Of a stretch of DNA of 64,000 nt, positions 1 through 10,261 are shown in pieces. The DNA is from Alphaproteobacteria bacterium. GTDB lineage: Bacteria > Pseudomonadota > Alphaproteobacteria > Rickettsiales > SXRF01. Every line of letters starts with the position of its first letter. Within the stretch, counting starts at the first letter, position 1. The stretch is from contig JAGVLO010000007.1 in assembly GCA_020049775.1 (NCBI GenBank), forward strand, positions 179,133-243,132, in the 5' to 3' direction. The translations under genes were made by a program, and so were the position numbers. Under the pieces are notes generated by a model that was given only the letters and a program-made list of their open reading frames with translations, was not told the DNA's origin and made no database searches.

Positions 1-38
1 GTAAGGGGAAATCTGTTGTTCGCTATGGGCAGGCATAG

Positions 39-479
39 TTATTCGATTACCAGCTTCATGCGTGTCATCACGCGGATAAACACTTCCCACATCAGGATGT
101 ACATATAGCCGAACGGGATGATTATAACAGGATGGGCAAACAGGTTCATGGCGTTGAATTGCAGCGTTACCAGAAAATCCCCAACCACGGAAAACGGCAC
201 ATACATCAGCGGTACAAGCAGGAAATGATGTTCGATATGGTCGTCGCCATGCCCCAATTCCATAACCCAGAACGAAATCATGGTAAACACAAACACAGGC
301 AGCGCCCACCCGCCGATAAAGAGCAGGAAGTTGGGGTTGACGCTCAGGTTACTGAAAAAATAATAGGCGTTCGGGTAGTTATTATACCACAACCATTCTA
401 CAAACGGGGTGTTGAGTATCATCACCCTGAACACCAGCGGCAAACATAACGCGATATAAAACAGCCAGTGTCTTGGCAT
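39..479 (-). CDS. Small polytopic inner-membrane protein, family not recognised
   Basis: Protein of about 146 aa with four hydrophobic segments (roughly residues 5-25, 50-75, 88-110 and 118-138) and short loops, so almost certainly an inner-membrane protein. The loop after the second helix carries a charged His/Asp cluster (GHGDDHIEHH), which could bind a metal, but I do not recognise a family. The ORF-track start is a TTG. I chose the ATG six bases inside it, which has AGGG upstream. It lies 24 bases downstream of the VIT-type transporter gene on the same strand and is probably the last gene of a lipA-VIT-membrane protein operon. A role in metal handling is inferred from position only. Confidence 0.6.
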   Translation of the reverse strand: MPRHWLFYIALCLPLVFRVMILNTPFVEWLWYNNYPNAYYFFSNLSVNPNFLLFIGGWALPVFVFTMISFWVMELGHGDDHIEHHFLLVPLMYVPFSVVGDFLVTLQFNAMNLFAHPVIIIPFGYMYILMWEVFIRVMTRMKLVIE

Positions 480-503
480 GGGCAAACAACCCTGAAATGT
501 GTT

Positions 504-1205
504 TTATGCAATCATGCTGGCAACGCCATAAGCAGTGGCGGCAGCAAGCGAGCCTATCAGTGTGGTCTGCATCGCCGACCTGATGGGCTTCTGGCCCGTA
601 AAGTACCCCTTAAACGCGCCAAATGCAAACAATGCCACAAGCCCGACCACCACCGACACCGGCAGGGCCTCGCTGACCTTCTCAAGGAAAATATAGGGCA
701 GCAGCGGCACAAGCCCGCCCAGCATATAGGCGCTGCCGATAATCAGCGGACTTTGGTAGATACGCCGCGCATCGGGGCGCTCCAGCCCCAGCTCGAAACG
801 CATCATGAAATCTACCCATTTTTTCGGGTTATCGCTGATACCTGCCACCACAGCCGGCACATGCACTTCCGGCACGCCGAAATCGCGCAATATATCTCCC
901 ACTTCCTTGGCCTCGACATGCGGCAAGCGCTCCACTTCCCAGTATTCACGCTGTTCTTCGGCCTCATAATGCTCTTTTTCCGTTTTCGCGCCGAGATAGC
1001 CCCCCAGCCCCATGGCTATTGTGCCTGCGGCAATTTCGGCCACCCCCGCCGTTACAATCAGCCCTGTGGAATCAATTACCCCCGCCAGCCCCGCCGCCAA
1101 CGCAAACGGCACGGTAAGGCCGTCGGCCATGCCAATTACAAAGTCACGCATTCCGGCCGATGACTGCAGGTGATGTTCGTGGTGCGGGTGGTGGTGCTGG
1201 CTCAT
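504..1205 (-). CDS. VIT1/CCC1-type iron/manganese transporter
   Basis: Protein of 233 aa matching the VIT (vacuolar iron transporter) family, which moves Fe2+ or Mn2+ out of the cytoplasm in bacteria. After a His-rich start (HHHPHHEHH) comes the family's first helix with [22 protein letters not shown]. Two helices, a cytoplasmic acidic Glu-rich stretch (around residues 75-125, [17 protein letters not shown]) that binds metal in characterised members, and three C-terminal helices follow. Its ATG overlaps the lipA stop codon (ATGA), so the two are translationally coupled. The His-rich N-terminus suggests extra metal binding. The exact metal is not readable from sequence. Confidence 0.88.
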   Translation of the reverse strand: MSQHHHPHHEHHLQSSAGMRDFVIGMADGLTVPFALAAGLAGVIDSTGLIVTAGVAEIAAGTIAMGLGGYLGAKTEKEHYEAEEQREYWEVERLPHVEAKEVGDILRDFGVPEVHVPAVVAGISDNPKKWVDFMMRFELGLERPDARRIYQSPLIIGSAYMLGGLVPLLPYIFLEKVSEALPVSVVVGLVALFAFGAFKGYFTGQKPIRSAMQTTLIGSLAAATAYGVASMIA

Positions 1206-2122
1206 TGGGCAGCCAGTTTTTGCTCTTGTAACTTTTCGTCCCTCGCCGCCTTCATCTTGGCGAAGTCGTCGCCCGCGTGATAGCTGGAGCGCGTGAGCGG
1301 CGTGGCGGATACCATCAGGAAACCTTTGGCTTTCGCCTGCCTGCCGTAAATATCGAACTCTTCCGGCGTGATGTAAGCTTCCACCTTCGCGTGCTGCGGC
1401 GTGGGCTGCAGATATTGGCCGATGGTCATGAAATCCACGTCGGCAGCGCGCAGATCATCCATCACCTGCTGCACTTCTTCCTTGCTTTCACCCAACCCCA
1501 CCATCAGGCCGGATTTGGTAAAAATTGACGGGTCGATTTCTTTCACGGTTTTGAGCAAATGCAGTGAGTTGAAATAACGCGCGCCCGGGCGGATGGTTTT
1601 ATACAGCCTCGGCACGGTTTCGATATTGTGGTTATACACGTCCGGCCTTGCCTTCGCCACGATGGCGATGCCGTGTTCCTTGCGCAGGAAATCCGGCGTC
1701 AGCACTTCGATAGTGGTGTCCGGCGCGCGCTTGCGTATGGCGCGTATGCACTCGGCGAAATGCTCTGCACCGCCATCCTCAAGGTCGTCGCGGTCAACAG
1801 ACGTAATCACCACATGGTGCAGTTTCAGCTCCGATATGGCCTGTGCGAGGTTTTCCGGCTCATGCGGATTAAGCGCGCCCGGCACACCGGTTTTGATGTT
1901 GCAGAATGCGCAGGCGCGGGTGCAGGTATCGCCCATAATCATCACGGTGGCGTGCTTCTGGCTCCAGCATTCGCCAATGTTCGGGCAAGCCGCTTCTTCG
2001 CAGACGGTGTTGAGTTTCAGCTTGTGGATAATGTCGCGCGTGGCCTGATATTCGCGTGATACAGGTGCTTTAACGCGTATCCAGTCTGGTTTTGCTAATT
2101 TTTTATTATTATCTTCCAGCAT
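1202..2122 (-). CDS. lipA: Lipoyl synthase
   Basis: Radical-SAM enzyme that inserts two sulfurs into octanoyl groups on the E2 subunits of pyruvate and 2-oxoglutarate dehydrogenase and on GcvH. Both iron-sulfur motifs are visible: the auxiliary cluster CX4CX5C ([12 protein letters not shown]) and the SAM cluster CX3CX2C (CTRACAFC). The C-terminal RSSYHA serine motif, which ligates the auxiliary cluster, is also present. The ORF track begins 54 codons too early, inside and beyond the rpoZ start. I place the start at MLEDNN because an AAGGAAG ribosome-binding site precedes it, giving 306 aa, the usual length. It is divergent from rpoZ and followed by the VIT gene with an ATGA overlap. Confidence 0.96.
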   Translation of the reverse strand: MLEDNNKKLAKPDWIRVKAPVSREYQATRDIIHKLKLNTVCEEAACPNIGECWSQKHATVMIMGDTCTRACAFCNIKTGVPGALNPHEPENLAQAISELKLHHVVITSVDRDDLEDGGAEHFAECIRAIRKRAPDTTIEVLTPDFLRKEHGIAIVAKARPDVYNHNIETVPRLYKTIRPGARYFNSLHLLKTVKEIDPSIFTKSGLMVGLGESKEEVQQVMDDLRAADVDFMTIGQYLQPTPQHAKVEAYITPEEFDIYGRQAKAKGFLMVSATPLTRSSYHAGDDFAKMKAARDEKLQEQKLAAQ

Positions 2123-2240
2123 GTTAGAAACTTCCTTACGGATTAGAAAAAAGGCACGAAAAAGCTTGTCTAAACCGTAAAAATCCTTTAAAAGCTGCAC
2201 TCTTCCAGAATTTACACCGAATTGCAAGGAGCAAAACCTC

Positions 2241-2630
2241 ATGGCACGCGTCACCGTAGAAGACTGCATTATACAGGTTCCCAACCGTTTTGAGCTGGTT
2301 TTACTGGCCTCTCAGCGTGCCAAGCAGATTACTTCCGGCAACCCGTTGACCATTGAGCGTGATAACGACAAAGACGCTGTTGTTTCCCTGCGCGAAATCG
2401 CTGACCAGACCATCAGCCTCGACCAGCTTCAGGAAAACCTGATCCATAGCTTCTTCAAGCATCCGATTTCCGATATCGCTGACAAGAAACTGCTCACCGC
2501 CGGTGAAGAAATTCCCGCCGAAGTCGAAGAAGCCTTTAAGGATGCTGCGCAGAATATCAGCGTACAGCCTGCTGCTTCCGAAGATGATGGCATGGCATTC
2601 GGTGAAGACAACGTCGAAACCGAAGACTAA
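2241..2630 (+). CDS. rpoZ: RNA polymerase omega subunit
   Basis: Small RNA polymerase subunit that helps assembly by wrapping the beta' C-terminus and, in many proteobacteria, forms part of a ppGpp site. The N-terminal 60 residues are typical (MARVTVEDC, then [16 protein letters not shown]), as is [17 protein letters not shown]. The last 45 residues are an acidic extension typical of alphaproteobacterial omega. At 129 aa it fits the alphaproteobacterial size. It is divergent from lipA (118 bp between starts) and convergent with kdpD. In many alphaproteobacteria spoT follows rpoZ, but here kdpD lies opposite instead. Confidence 0.96.
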   Translation: MARVTVEDCIIQVPNRFELVLLASQRAKQITSGNPLTIERDNDKDAVVSLREIADQTISLDQLQENLIHSFFKHPISDIADKKLLTAGEEIPAEVEEAFKDAAQNISVQPAASEDDGMAFGEDNVETED

Positions 2631-2666
2631 TAGCTTCCCGCTAATCTACTCATTAATTTAAATTGA

Positions 2667-5387
2667 TTACTCGGCTTCCTGCGTGCGTATCGGCAGGGTG
2701 AAGGTAAATGCCGCGCCTTTGGGCTGGGTGTTCTGCCCCCAGATTTTGCCGCCATGGGCGTGGATAATACCACGGCAGATGGCAAGCCCAAGGCCGCCAC
2801 CTTTTGGCTCGCCGCCGCGGGTATCTTTTTTGATATCGCCTGCATAGAATTTATCGAAGATGCGCTCTTCCTCACCCGCCGGAATGCCCGGACCGTCGTC
2901 AGACACAATCACATGCACATCGGGTTTAACCGTCTGCGCGGTGATGGTGATGGTGGTTCCTGACGGCGTGTATTCCGCTGCATTTTCCAGCAGGTTGATA
3001 AGTACCTGCTCAATCAGCAGACCGTCCATGCGCAGCAGCGGCAAGCCATGCTCGATGTTGGTCACTACCTTGTGCTTGCCCAGCTTGGGGTCAACACGCA
3101 TAAGGGCCGAACCAATCAATTCCTCGATGAAATAAAGCTCCCTGTTCAGTTTTACCGATCCTGATTCAAGGCTGGATACGTCAAGCAGGTTGGTCACCAT
3201 GCGAGCAAGGCGCGCGCCTTCTTCGTGAATGGAACGCAGCAATTCCTTGCGGTATTCTTCAGTAATCTTCCCGCCTTCCAGCAACAGCGTGCTGGCCGCG
3301 CCGGTAATGGCCGCCAGCGGTGTGCGCAGGTCGTGTGATACGGAAGACAGCAGGATATTGCGGAGCTTTTCGCTTTCCGCCTCAATCATAGTTTGTTCTA
3401 CAAGCTCGGCAGCATTAGCACGCTCAAGTGCCGAAGCGGTAATGTTGGCCAGCGCCTCCAGTATTTCCACCTTGTCTGTAGCAAAGCCTTGCGGTGATTG
3501 TTCGTGTGGCATAGCACCGATAACACCAACCACACCGCCTGAGCTAATCATGGGAACATAAAGCGCCTTTGCAGAAGGCAGCGTATCTGTGCCGAGTCCG
3601 GCATTTTGGCTGTGGGTAAATGTCCAGTTGGCAACGCTCTCCTCGCGTACGGGATCGATGGAGCGCGCTTCCGTTTCCGTTTCCGCCACCACGGTTTGCA
3701 ATAGCCCCTTGTTGTCCGGCAGCCACAGAAAAATATCGCTGTCAAGAACGTCCGACATATGTTGCGCGGCAATCTGCGCCAGCGTGATTTTGCCACGGCT
3801 GGCAGTCAGCTCACGAGTCATGGCAAATAGTGTTGATGTGTTCTTTTCACGCTTACGCGCTGAAATTGCCTGAAGCCTGAGATGCGCCGTTTGCGATCCG
3901 ATAATCATGCCCGTAATCATCAGCACGATAATCGTAACCAGATGCTGGTCGTCAGAAAGTTTCAGCGAGTATTTCGGATTCATGAAAAAGAAATTCAGCG
4001 CAAACGCTGAAGTTACCGTAGTCAGCAGCGAAGGCCAGCGGCCATAGCGCAGCGCGATACTGACAATGCCGATAAGGTAGCCAAGCACAAGATTTACGGT
4101 TTCAACATGCGGCGCAGCAGGAAACAGCAGCAGCGTACAGAATACCGTCATCAACCCCGCATAGAGGTAATGCTGCCAGGGCGATTTGGTTTTCCAGAAC
4201 GGAGACGTCAGCGTTTTGCGCTCTTCCGAATCACCCGTTACAATGTAAACGTCGATATCCGCCGAGCCGCGTATCAGCTGGTCTGCCAGCGTACCCCATA
4301 GAATTTCCTGCCAGCGCGGACGCGGCGTTTTGCCAACAATGATTTTAGTAATGCCGTTTTCACGGGCATAGGTCAGGATTTCATCAGCGGCTTTCTGATG
4401 GCCCTGAATAATGTGCGGTGTGCCACCCATGCGTTCTGCAAGGCGCAGCGTGCGTTCAACGGCTTCCTGCCCTTCCTTGTTCAGGCGGTAATGCCGCTCG
4501 TTTTCGATATAGATAGCCGCCCAGTGCGCCTTTAAGCCACCGGACATACGCTTGGCCACACGCACCAGCTTTACCGAAAGTGCGTCTGGCCCTATGCAGA
4601 CCATGATACGTTCAGCGCCGCTCCAGCCATGCGCACCGCCGTCTTTGGTCTTGTACATGTCCATGAGTGCGTCCACACGCTCGGCGGTGCGGCGAAGCGC
4701 AAGCTCGCGTAGCGCAATCAGGTTGCTTTTCTTGAAAAAGTTCTGGGCTGCACGCTTCTTGGCTTCCGGCGCTATGTAAACTTTGCCCTCTTTAAGCCGC
4801 TTGAGCAATTCTTCTGACGGAATGTCCACCAGCGAGATTTCGTCTGCCTTGTCGAAAAGTGCATCAGGCACCGTTTCCTTAACCCACACGCCAGTGATAC
4901 GCGCCACCACATCGTTGAGGCTTTCAAGATGCTGCACATTAATAGTTGTGTAAACACTAATGCCTGCATCCAGCAACTCTTCCACGTCTTGCCAGCGTTT
5001 GGGGTGACGTGATCCGGGTGCGTTGCTGTGCGCCAGTTCGTCAAGCAATATGAGCTGCGGCTTACGCAAGAGCGCAGCATCGATATCGAATTCCTTGATG
5101 AGCGTACCGCGGTACTGCACTTCGCGGTTAGGAAGAATGGGCAGGCCTTCCACCAGCTTCTTGGTTTCTTCGCGACCATGCGTTTCCACAAGGCCAATCA
5201 TCACGTCTATATTTTCTGCTAATGCCTGCTTGCCTGCCGACAACATGGCATACGTCTTGCCTACACCTGCGCAGGCACCAAAGAATATCTTGAGTTTACC
5301 GCGTTTGCTCTCTTGCTGGGATTCCTTTTCCTCAGCGGCAATACGACTCAGTAGCTCGTCGGGATCTGGGCGGGATTCATCGTTCAT
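2667..5387 (-). CDS. kdpD: Sensor histidine kinase KdpD
   Basis: Membrane sensor kinase for K+ limitation, 906 aa. In order it has the KdpD N-terminal domain with Walker A (GACAGVGKT, residues 37-45), a universal-stress-protein-like domain to about residue 370, four closely spaced helices (about 400-500), a GAF-like region, and HisKA with SVSHDLRTPL (near residue 680). The HATPase domain ends the protein with an N box (NLLENAAEYTP), DDGPGIP and GGGLGLAI. It sits 55 bp after kdpC in the same direction. The cognate response regulator gene kdpE normally follows but is missing. The next gene is rpoZ on the other strand. The start has only a weak ribosome-binding site. Confidence 0.96.
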   Translation of the reverse strand: MNDESRPDPDELLSRIAAEEKESQQESKRGKLKIFFGACAGVGKTYAMLSAGKQALAENIDVMIGLVETHGREETKKLVEGLPILPNREVQYRGTLIKEFDIDAALLRKPQLILLDELAHSNAPGSRHPKRWQDVEELLDAGISVYTTINVQHLESLNDVVARITGVWVKETVPDALFDKADEISLVDIPSEELLKRLKEGKVYIAPEAKKRAAQNFFKKSNLIALRELALRRTAERVDALMDMYKTKDGGAHGWSGAERIMVCIGPDALSVKLVRVAKRMSGGLKAHWAAIYIENERHYRLNKEGQEAVERTLRLAERMGGTPHIIQGHQKAADEILTYARENGITKIIVGKTPRPRWQEILWGTLADQLIRGSADIDVYIVTGDSEERKTLTSPFWKTKSPWQHYLYAGLMTVFCTLLLFPAAPHVETVNLVLGYLIGIVSIALRYGRWPSLLTTVTSAFALNFFFMNPKYSLKLSDDQHLVTIIVLMITGMIIGSQTAHLRLQAISARKREKNTSTLFAMTRELTASRGKITLAQIAAQHMSDVLDSDIFLWLPDNKGLLQTVVAETETEARSIDPVREESVANWTFTHSQNAGLGTDTLPSAKALYVPMISSGGVVGVIGAMPHEQSPQGFATDKVEILEALANITASALERANAAELVEQTMIEAESEKLRNILLSSVSHDLRTPLAAITGAASTLLLEGGKITEEYRKELLRSIHEEGARLARMVTNLLDVSSLESGSVKLNRELYFIEELIGSALMRVDPKLGKHKVVTNIEHGLPLLRMDGLLIEQVLINLLENAAEYTPSGTTITITAQTVKPDVHVIVSDDGPGIPAGEEERIFDKFYAGDIKKDTRGGEPKGGGLGLAICRGIIHAHGGKIWGQNTQPKGAAFTFTLPIRTQEAE

Positions 5388-5442
5388 TCCAGCAATTTAG
5401 CGTATAAACTGGAAAATTCATCCTGTTTTTTTGGAAAGAACG

Positions 5443-6042
5443 TTAGTGGGGAGTCTTTTTTGCCAGCTCGTCGAGTGACATGTTGAGTTCGAGAACATTA
5501 ACATAATCCTGCCCAAGCATACCAAACGCAAAGCCGCGAATGGTGGCAGCTTCAATAAGCTTCTTAACATCTTCCTGTTTCATGCTTCTTGCTTTTGCAA
5601 CACGTGAAAGCTGGTAACTGGCAGATTCAAGACTGATATGAGGGTCAAGGCCGCTGGCAGAAGCAGTCACCAGATCCATCGGTATATGTGCGGTGTTGTG
5701 GGTATCCACACGCTGCAGTTTACTGATATGTTCCTTCACGGCCTGTATCATCTTGGGATTGGAAGGGCTGAGGTTTGAGCCGCCGGATGCAGCCGCATTA
5801 TAAGGCGGCGTGGTAGCCGAAGGCCTGCTCCAGAAATACCACTCATTGTCGAAACGCTGCCCAATCAGTTCCGAGCCAACTACTTTACCCCCCCATTCCA
5901 CAAGGCTTCCGTTAGCCTTATGTGGAAACATCAACTGCGCTATTCCCATGACTATCATGGGGTAGATGCCGCCAAGCAATACAGTCATCACCAGTAGTAA
6001 ACCGATGGTCCCACGCAGAATTTTCTTAGCGTCGCCCATCAT
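5443..6042 (-). CDS. kdpC: K+-transporting ATPase subunit C
   Basis: KdpC bridges KdpA and KdpB in the high-affinity K+ pump and is exposed to the periplasm. The 199-aa protein has one N-terminal membrane helix (about residues 10-35) and the family signatures [32 protein letters not shown] and the C-terminal [10 protein letters not shown]. Its ATG overlaps the kdpB stop (ATGA), so it is coupled to kdpB. Length and motifs are complete. Confidence 0.97.
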   Translation of the reverse strand: MMGDAKKILRGTIGLLLVMTVLLGGIYPMIVMGIAQLMFPHKANGSLVEWGGKVVGSELIGQRFDNEWYFWSRPSATTPPYNAAASGGSNLSPSNPKMIQAVKEHISKLQRVDTHNTAHIPMDLVTASASGLDPHISLESASYQLSRVAKARSMKQEDVKKLIEAATIRGFAFGMLGQDYVNVLELNMSLDELAKKTPH

Positions 6043-8105
6043 ACAGCCCCCACAAGCGCCAGAAGCATGTCAATGCCCTTGATGGCAATGAAAGGCACAA
6101 TCACACCGCTGCCGCCATAAATAAGCAGGTTGCGGCGCAGCAAGGCCGCAGCGCCAATCGGATGGTAAGGCACGCCCTTCAGCGCCACAGGAATCAGCAA
6201 CACGATAAGCAGGGCATTAAAGATAATAGCCGAAAGCATGGCCGACACCGGTGATGTCAACTGCATGACATTAAGGGTCTGCAGCTCAGGATATGTGCTG
6301 GCGAACGCGGCGGGAATAATAGCAAAATATTTGGTGATATCGTTGGTGATAGAAAATGTAGTAAGTGAACCGCGCGTCATCAGCAACTGTTTACCAATTT
6401 CTACAATCTCAATCAACTTGGTGGGGTCAGAGTCAAGGTCCACCATGTTGCCAGCTTCCTTTGCCGCCTGTGTGCCGCTGTTCATTACCACCGCCACGTC
6501 CGACTGGGCAAGAGCAGGCGCATCGTTGGTGCCGTCACCGACCATGGCCACCATTTCACCACCTGTCTGCATCTTGCGGATAAGTTTAAGCTTTGCTTCC
6601 GGTGTTGCCTGCGCAAGATAGTCGTCCACGCCTGCTTCGGTTGCAATGGCGGCTGCCGTCAGCGGATTATCACCTGTAATCATGATGCTTCTGATGCCCA
6701 TACGGCGAAGATCAGCAAGGCGTTCTTTAATCCCCGTCTTAACTACGTCTTTGAGATAAATCACGCCTATGGCTTTGTTACCGTCAGCCACCACCAGAGG
6801 CGTGCCTCCGCCACGGGCGATTTCCTCTACCCTGCGGTTCACATCGTCGCCGACTGTCCCACCAAGGGTTTTCAGGTGGTTTTCAACCGCGTCGGCAGCG
6901 CCTTTTAGAATCTGGCGGTTGCCGATTTTAATGCCGCTATAGCGCGTTTCGGCGCTGAACTCGATAAACTCGCTGCCTTCCGGTGCAGTCGCCACATCTG
7001 ACATATTATATTTACGGCGCGCCAGCTGAACGATACTTTTTCCTTCCGGTGTCTGGTCAGACAGCGATGACAGCTGCGCCACCTCCGCCAGTAGAAAAAC
7101 ATCAACTCCGAAAGCAGGATAAAACTCCACCGCCTGACGGTTGCCATGGGTAATAGTGCCGGTCTTGTCCAACAGCAGGCAATTTACATCGCCCGCCGCT
7201 TCCACCGCCCTGCCCGATGACGCAATTACGTTTGCCTGCAGCAGCCTGTTCATACCGGCAATGCCGATGGCCGAAAGCAGGCCGCCTATGGTTGTCGGCG
7301 CAAGGCATACCAGCAACGCCACAAGCATGGTAGGTGTAATAGGCAAGTTGCCCGTACCCAACACACTGAATAGAGAAAACGGCAGCAGTGTTACCGTGAG
7401 CAGCAGGAATATCCATGTAAAGGCCGCCAGCAATATTGAAAGCGCAATTTCATTAGGGGTTTTCTGGCGCTTTGCGCCCTCGACCAGCGACACCATGCGG
7501 TCGATAAAACTTTCACCAGCATTGGCGGTAATGCGTATCACCAGCCAGTCAGACAGAACACGAGTACCGCCGGTCACGGCGTCGGAATCGCCACCGCTTT
7601 CACGGATTACAGGAGCGCTTTCACCCGTAATAGCGCTTTCATCCACCGAGGCGATACCATCTATCACCTGACCGTCGCCAGGTATGAAATCGCCCGCTTT
7701 CACAAGCACAATATCATCCTTGTGCAGTGAGGAAGCCGAGACCACCTGATAGTCGTCATGATTCTTGTTATTGCGCAGTTTTTTTGCATCCACCTCTTTA
7801 CGCAGCGCACGCAGCGACTCGGCCTGCGCCTTACCGCGTCCTTCGGCAATGCTTTCTGCGAAATTGGCAAACAGCAGAGTAAACCAAAGCCACAGCGCAA
7901 TCCATAATGTAAACCATGCCGGTTCGTGGCCGATGTCAGCGCCGGTAGTCATATGGTAGATATAAAAGCACGTAAGCATCAATGTGCAACAGTACACCAC
8001 AAACATCACAGGGTTGCGCAGCTGGTTTGCGGGGTGCAGTTTGGTAAAAGTTCCTATTAAGGCTTGCGCAAGATTAGCATGGGCAGCAGGCACGGAATGT
8101 GTCAT
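6039..8105 (-). CDS. kdpB: K+-transporting P-type ATPase subunit B
   Basis: Catalytic P-type ATPase subunit of the Kdp pump, 688 aa. It has the phosphorylated Asp in [11 protein letters not shown], the actuator-domain [17 protein letters not shown] (KdpB carries TGES and an inhibitory phosphoserine site nearby), the nucleotide-domain KGA motif, and the hinge [14 protein letters not shown]. Seven hydrophobic segments can be counted. The first ~35 residues ([10 protein letters not shown]) fit the family. It overlaps kdpA upstream and kdpC downstream by four bases each, a tightly coupled operon. Confidence 0.98.
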   Translation of the reverse strand: MTHSVPAAHANLAQALIGTFTKLHPANQLRNPVMFVVYCCTLMLTCFYIYHMTTGADIGHEPAWFTLWIALWLWFTLLFANFAESIAEGRGKAQAESLRALRKEVDAKKLRNNKNHDDYQVVSASSLHKDDIVLVKAGDFIPGDGQVIDGIASVDESAITGESAPVIRESGGDSDAVTGGTRVLSDWLVIRITANAGESFIDRMVSLVEGAKRQKTPNEIALSILLAAFTWIFLLLTVTLLPFSLFSVLGTGNLPITPTMLVALLVCLAPTTIGGLLSAIGIAGMNRLLQANVIASSGRAVEAAGDVNCLLLDKTGTITHGNRQAVEFYPAFGVDVFLLAEVAQLSSLSDQTPEGKSIVQLARRKYNMSDVATAPEGSEFIEFSAETRYSGIKIGNRQILKGAADAVENHLKTLGGTVGDDVNRRVEEIARGGGTPLVVADGNKAIGVIYLKDVVKTGIKERLADLRRMGIRSIMITGDNPLTAAAIATEAGVDDYLAQATPEAKLKLIRKMQTGGEMVAMVGDGTNDAPALAQSDVAVVMNSGTQAAKEAGNMVDLDSDPTKLIEIVEIGKQLLMTRGSLTTFSITNDITKYFAIIPAAFASTYPELQTLNVMQLTSPVSAMLSAIIFNALLIVLLIPVALKGVPYHPIGAAALLRRNLLIYGGSGVIVPFIAIKGIDMLLALVGAV

Positions 8106-9805
8106 AAGCCCCCCGCAGCTTTTATCATGATCAGATGATCAGCTATCGGACCAAGCGCCAATGAAGGCAAATAGGTGAGCAAGTTGAGTAGTATGATAAA
8201 GCAGAGCATCAGCGTAAAGAACAGCGTATGCGTCGGCAGCGTGCCAAGCCCCGGCGCTACCGTGTTGCGCGCGGCCATGGCCCCAGCGATGGCAATCACA
8301 GGAATCATCAGCCAGTAACGGCCAAGCACCATACAAATACCCAGGGTGATATTATAAAAACTGGAATTGGAATTAAGCCCCGCAAATGCACTGCCGTTGT
8401 TATTGGATGCAGAAGCATAGGCATATAATATTTCGGTAAAGCCGTGTGGCGCCGGATTGGCGATTGCTCCCCTGCCCGCCTCGGTTGCAACGGCAATGGC
8501 TGTACCCGCCAACATCAATGCACCCGGAATCACCATTACCAGAGATGCCATCTTTACTTCAAACGGCCCAAGCTTTTTGCCCAGATATTCCGGCGTGCGC
8601 CCCACCATCAGACCGGCCATGAACACAGTAATCAGCACAAACATCAACATGCCGTAAAGACCGCTGCCAACACCGCCAAACAACACTTCGAACTGAATCA
8701 TCATGAGGGGAATCAGCCCGCCGAGCGGCATGTAGGAATCATGCATAGAATTGACCGAACCGTTGGAAGTGGCGGTCGTCAGTGATGCCCACAGTACAGA
8801 ACTGGCAATGCCGAAACGCACTTCCTTGCCTTCCATGTTTCCGTCAGACATATCCACATGATGCGCCGGAAGCTTAGGGTTCGGATGGTGTTCTTTCATT
8901 TCAGCAACGGACAGGAGCGGTGCAATCACTATCATGGTGGCTACAAACAACACCCATCCCTGACTGCGGTCACCCGCCATAACACCGAACATATACATGA
9001 ATGAAGCTGGTATAAGTACGATGCTGATAAGCTGCAATATGTTTGTCAGGGGTGTGGGGTTTTCATAAGGGTGCGCACCATTGGCATTAAAAAATCCGCC
9101 GCCGTTGCTGCCCAGCATCTTGATAGCAACCTGCGATGCCACTGGGCCTTGCGCAATCTGCCCCGCTTCGCCATGAAAGGCGGAACTATACGAAACATAG
9201 GTGTTGAAGTTCTGGATAACGCCCTGCGAACTCAAAAACACTGAAAACACAAACGCCATGGGCAGCAATATATAAAGAATGCCGCGCACGATATCGACAT
9301 AGAGGTTGCCCACTGTTTTGGAATGTTTGCGGGTCAGCCCGCGAACAAAAACCACGGCGGCAGCCATACCAGTAGCTGCAGAAAGGAAATTTTGCACCGT
9401 AACACCCACCATTTGCGAGAAATAGCTGAGTGCCACTTCACCGCTATAGCTCTGCCAGTTGGTGTTGGTTACAAAACTGATGGCGGCATTAAATGCCAGA
9501 TCCGGCGAAAGTCCGGCAAAGCCCTGCGGGTTAAGCGGCAACATTCCCTGCATTATAAAAATGATGAAAATCAGCAGAAAGCCCAAAAAGCCCGTTACAA
9601 GCAAGGCGCATGCATAGGTCAACCAGTGCATTTCCTGATTGGGGTCAATGCCGCAAATACGGTATATAAGGTCTTCCAGCCAGCCCAACGGCTTACTGAG
9701 CCATATGCGCTGCCCGCTATACACACGCGCCATGTATGACCCTAGCGGTATCATCAGGGCTATTACGATAGCAAAGCAAACAAATATATATATGGCTGAG
9801 GACAT
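8102..9805 (-). CDS. kdpA: K+-transporting ATPase subunit A
   Basis: K+-binding channel-like subunit of the Kdp pump, 567 aa and about ten helices. It is related to the SKT transporter family and has four degenerate selectivity-filter loops, visible as [49 protein letters not shown] and [17 protein letters not shown]. All four are intact. It follows kdpF after 12 bp and overlaps kdpB by four bases. Confidence 0.98.
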   Translation of the reverse strand: MSSAIYIFVCFAIVIALMIPLGSYMARVYSGQRIWLSKPLGWLEDLIYRICGIDPNQEMHWLTYACALLVTGFLGFLLIFIIFIMQGMLPLNPQGFAGLSPDLAFNAAISFVTNTNWQSYSGEVALSYFSQMVGVTVQNFLSAATGMAAAVVFVRGLTRKHSKTVGNLYVDIVRGILYILLPMAFVFSVFLSSQGVIQNFNTYVSYSSAFHGEAGQIAQGPVASQVAIKMLGSNGGGFFNANGAHPYENPTPLTNILQLISIVLIPASFMYMFGVMAGDRSQGWVLFVATMIVIAPLLSVAEMKEHHPNPKLPAHHVDMSDGNMEGKEVRFGIASSVLWASLTTATSNGSVNSMHDSYMPLGGLIPLMMIQFEVLFGGVGSGLYGMLMFVLITVFMAGLMVGRTPEYLGKKLGPFEVKMASLVMVIPGALMLAGTAIAVATEAGRGAIANPAPHGFTEILYAYASASNNNGSAFAGLNSNSSFYNITLGICMVLGRYWLMIPVIAIAGAMAARNTVAPGLGTLPTHTLFFTLMLCFIILLNLLTYLPSLALGPIADHLIMIKAAGGL

Positions 9806-9817
9806 GTGCTTGCTCGT

Positions 9818-9910
9818 TTAGGGGAAAAGGTCCGGTTTTAATAGCGCTACCATCAGATAAACGAACAGCACCGCAGCGACTAACCCCATTATAATGTAGA
9901 TCGTGGCCAT
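9818..9910 (-). CDS. kdpF: K+-transporting ATPase small subunit F
   Basis: This 30-aa ORF is too short for the ORF track. It reads MATIYIIMGLVAAVLFVYLM and ends VALLKPDLFP. One hydrophobic helix followed by the LLKP(D/E)xF end is the KdpF signature. KdpF is a lipid-like stabiliser of the KdpABC complex. GAGGA lies eight bases before the ATG, overlapping the end of the preceding micro-ORF. It ends 12 bp before kdpA. Confidence 0.9.
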   Translation of the reverse strand: MATIYIIMGLVAAVLFVYLMVALLKPDLFP

Positions 9911-9911
9911 A

Positions 9912-10001
9912 TCAGTCCTCGCTCAGCTTATGGCACGTCAGCGCAAGCCCGCCGGTCAGGAGGAATAGGAACAGCCCAAGAGCTATATAAGCGAATGTCA
10001 T
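9912..10001 (-). CDS. 29-aa membrane microprotein at the head of the kdp operon
   Basis: Short ORF reading MTFAYIALGLFLFLLTGGLA then LTCHKLSED. It is one hydrophobic helix with a short Cys-containing polar tail. It ends one base before the kdpF ATG and lies directly behind the kdp promoter candidate, so it would be the first gene of the operon. From memory, similar unannotated mini-ORFs ending in a C(D/H)(R/K)L-like motif precede kdpF in other proteobacteria. That recollection was not checked. Possible role: a further small stabilising subunit of the Kdp pump. Function is inferred from position only. Confidence 0.6.
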   Translation of the reverse strand: MTFAYIALGLFLFLLTGGLALTCHKLSED

Positions 10002-10058
10002 GAGAAATGCGGAATTAAAATACGGAATGTCAAAGGAGTATAGTTTTAAAACAGCGCT

Positions 10059-10086
10059 ACTATAGACCTGCTGCTGCCTGAGTCAA
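10059..10086 (-). promoter_or_regulatory. Probable sigma-70 promoter of the kdp operon
   Basis: On the minus strand TTGACT, 16 bases, TATAGT. The -10 lies about 58 bases before the first small ORF. Both boxes differ from consensus by one base each. I could not recognise a KdpE binding site upstream. Confidence 0.55.
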
Positions 10087-10261
10087 TACGGAGCAGATGG
10101 TATCAGCCATGCGTTTAGCTCATGAATATTCTTTTTGAATATGAACAGCTTCTCTTTCTCGCCCTGACCATTGACCCCAAATTGAAGCCCAACCTTGACT
10201 AAAGGCCTGTAAAGGGGTTCAGTTAAAGAAAAGAGAAAAAAATCTCAGGGAGTGAACATTG

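Noticed and set aside
10087-10258. Promoter for glgX among several TTGA boxes
   Set aside because: None has a -10 box at a proper distance; not supported.
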